DNA of 12,589 nt from Oscillibacter sp. GTDB lineage: Bacteria; Bacillota; Clostridia; Oscillospirales; Oscillospiraceae. Every line of letters begins with the position of its first letter. The stretch's first letter is position 1. The stretch spans positions 1 to 12,589 of the forward strand of contig VSMY01000083.1 in NCBI GenBank assembly GCA_009773995.1. Direction: 5' to 3'. The notes under the pieces were generated by a model. That model saw only the letters and a program-made list of their open reading frames with translations. It made no database searches and had not been told where the DNA came from. The position numbers were made by a program, and so were the translations under genes. This document shows positions 12,562-12,589 of the stretch, piece by piece.

Positions 12562-12589
12562 AGCGGGTTTGTGTAAAGGTAGCACAGCA
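12562..12589 (+). tRNA. Probable tRNA gene, 5' 28 bases only (runs out of window)
   Basis: The last 28 bases fit the 5' part of a tRNA. There is a 7-base acceptor strand AGCGGGT (12562-12568), T at position 8, and a D stem GTGT/GCAC (12571-12574 and 12582-12585). The D loop AAAGGTA carries the conserved A14, purine 15, G18-G19 and A21, with A at position 26. The anticodon is outside the window, so the amino acid is unknown. The strong promoter just upstream supports a stable RNA. Confidence 0.6.

Noticed and set aside
12391..12585. N-terminal extension of the FAD oxidoreductase
   Set aside because: It crosses an extended -10 promoter and two inverted repeats, and family homology starts at the ATG at 12390, which has AAAGGAG upstream.

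Overview
The window reads as a stretch of ordinary chromosome from a GC-rich Clostridia-type Firmicute, most likely a gut Oscillospiraceae relative. This is inferred from strong AGGAGG-type ribosome binding sites, third codon positions dominated by G and C, an RsgI-like anti-sigma factor beside an ECF-type sigma factor, and the gene set as a whole. Genes lie on both strands in short operons separated by clear hairpin terminators. I see no insertion sequence, prophage, integrase or CRISPR array.

Layout from left to right. (1) The window opens inside an FtsK/SpoIIIE DNA translocase gene (+), which ends at a perfect 17-bp stem terminator. (2) A minus-strand operon follows. Its first gene encodes a small exported Cys-rich protein with two DADGDGICD repeats, its second an ECF-type sigma factor and its third an RsgI-like membrane anti-sigma factor. 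A TGAATG-N17-CGTG element upstream is a candidate promoter for the sigma factor itself. (3) recG and a divergent folA-like dihydrofolate reductase are both on the minus strand. The folA terminator overlaps the recG promoter. (4) A plus-strand pair encodes an AraC-type regulator and a MATE efflux pump. (5) A second AraC-type regulator lies on the minus strand, convergent with the MATE gene across a shared terminator. (6) Divergent from that regulator is a compact plus-strand unit with its own promoter and terminator. It encodes two tandem, related hydrophobic peptides of 21 and 19 residues, each with a strong ribosome binding site. (7) A minus-strand operon encodes a COG2509-like FAD-dependent oxidoreductase translationally coupled to a D-2-hydroxyacid dehydrogenase. 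(8) At the right edge a near-consensus promoter points out of the window into what looks like the first 28 bases of a tRNA gene.

Two units are the most interesting. The first is the twin micro-peptide unit facing an AraC regulator. The second is the exported repeat protein, sigma factor and anti-sigma factor operon, in which the exported protein and the extracellular end of the anti-sigma factor both finish in His/Gly-rich tails, suggesting a shared envelope or metal signal. The other genes belong to well-known families.
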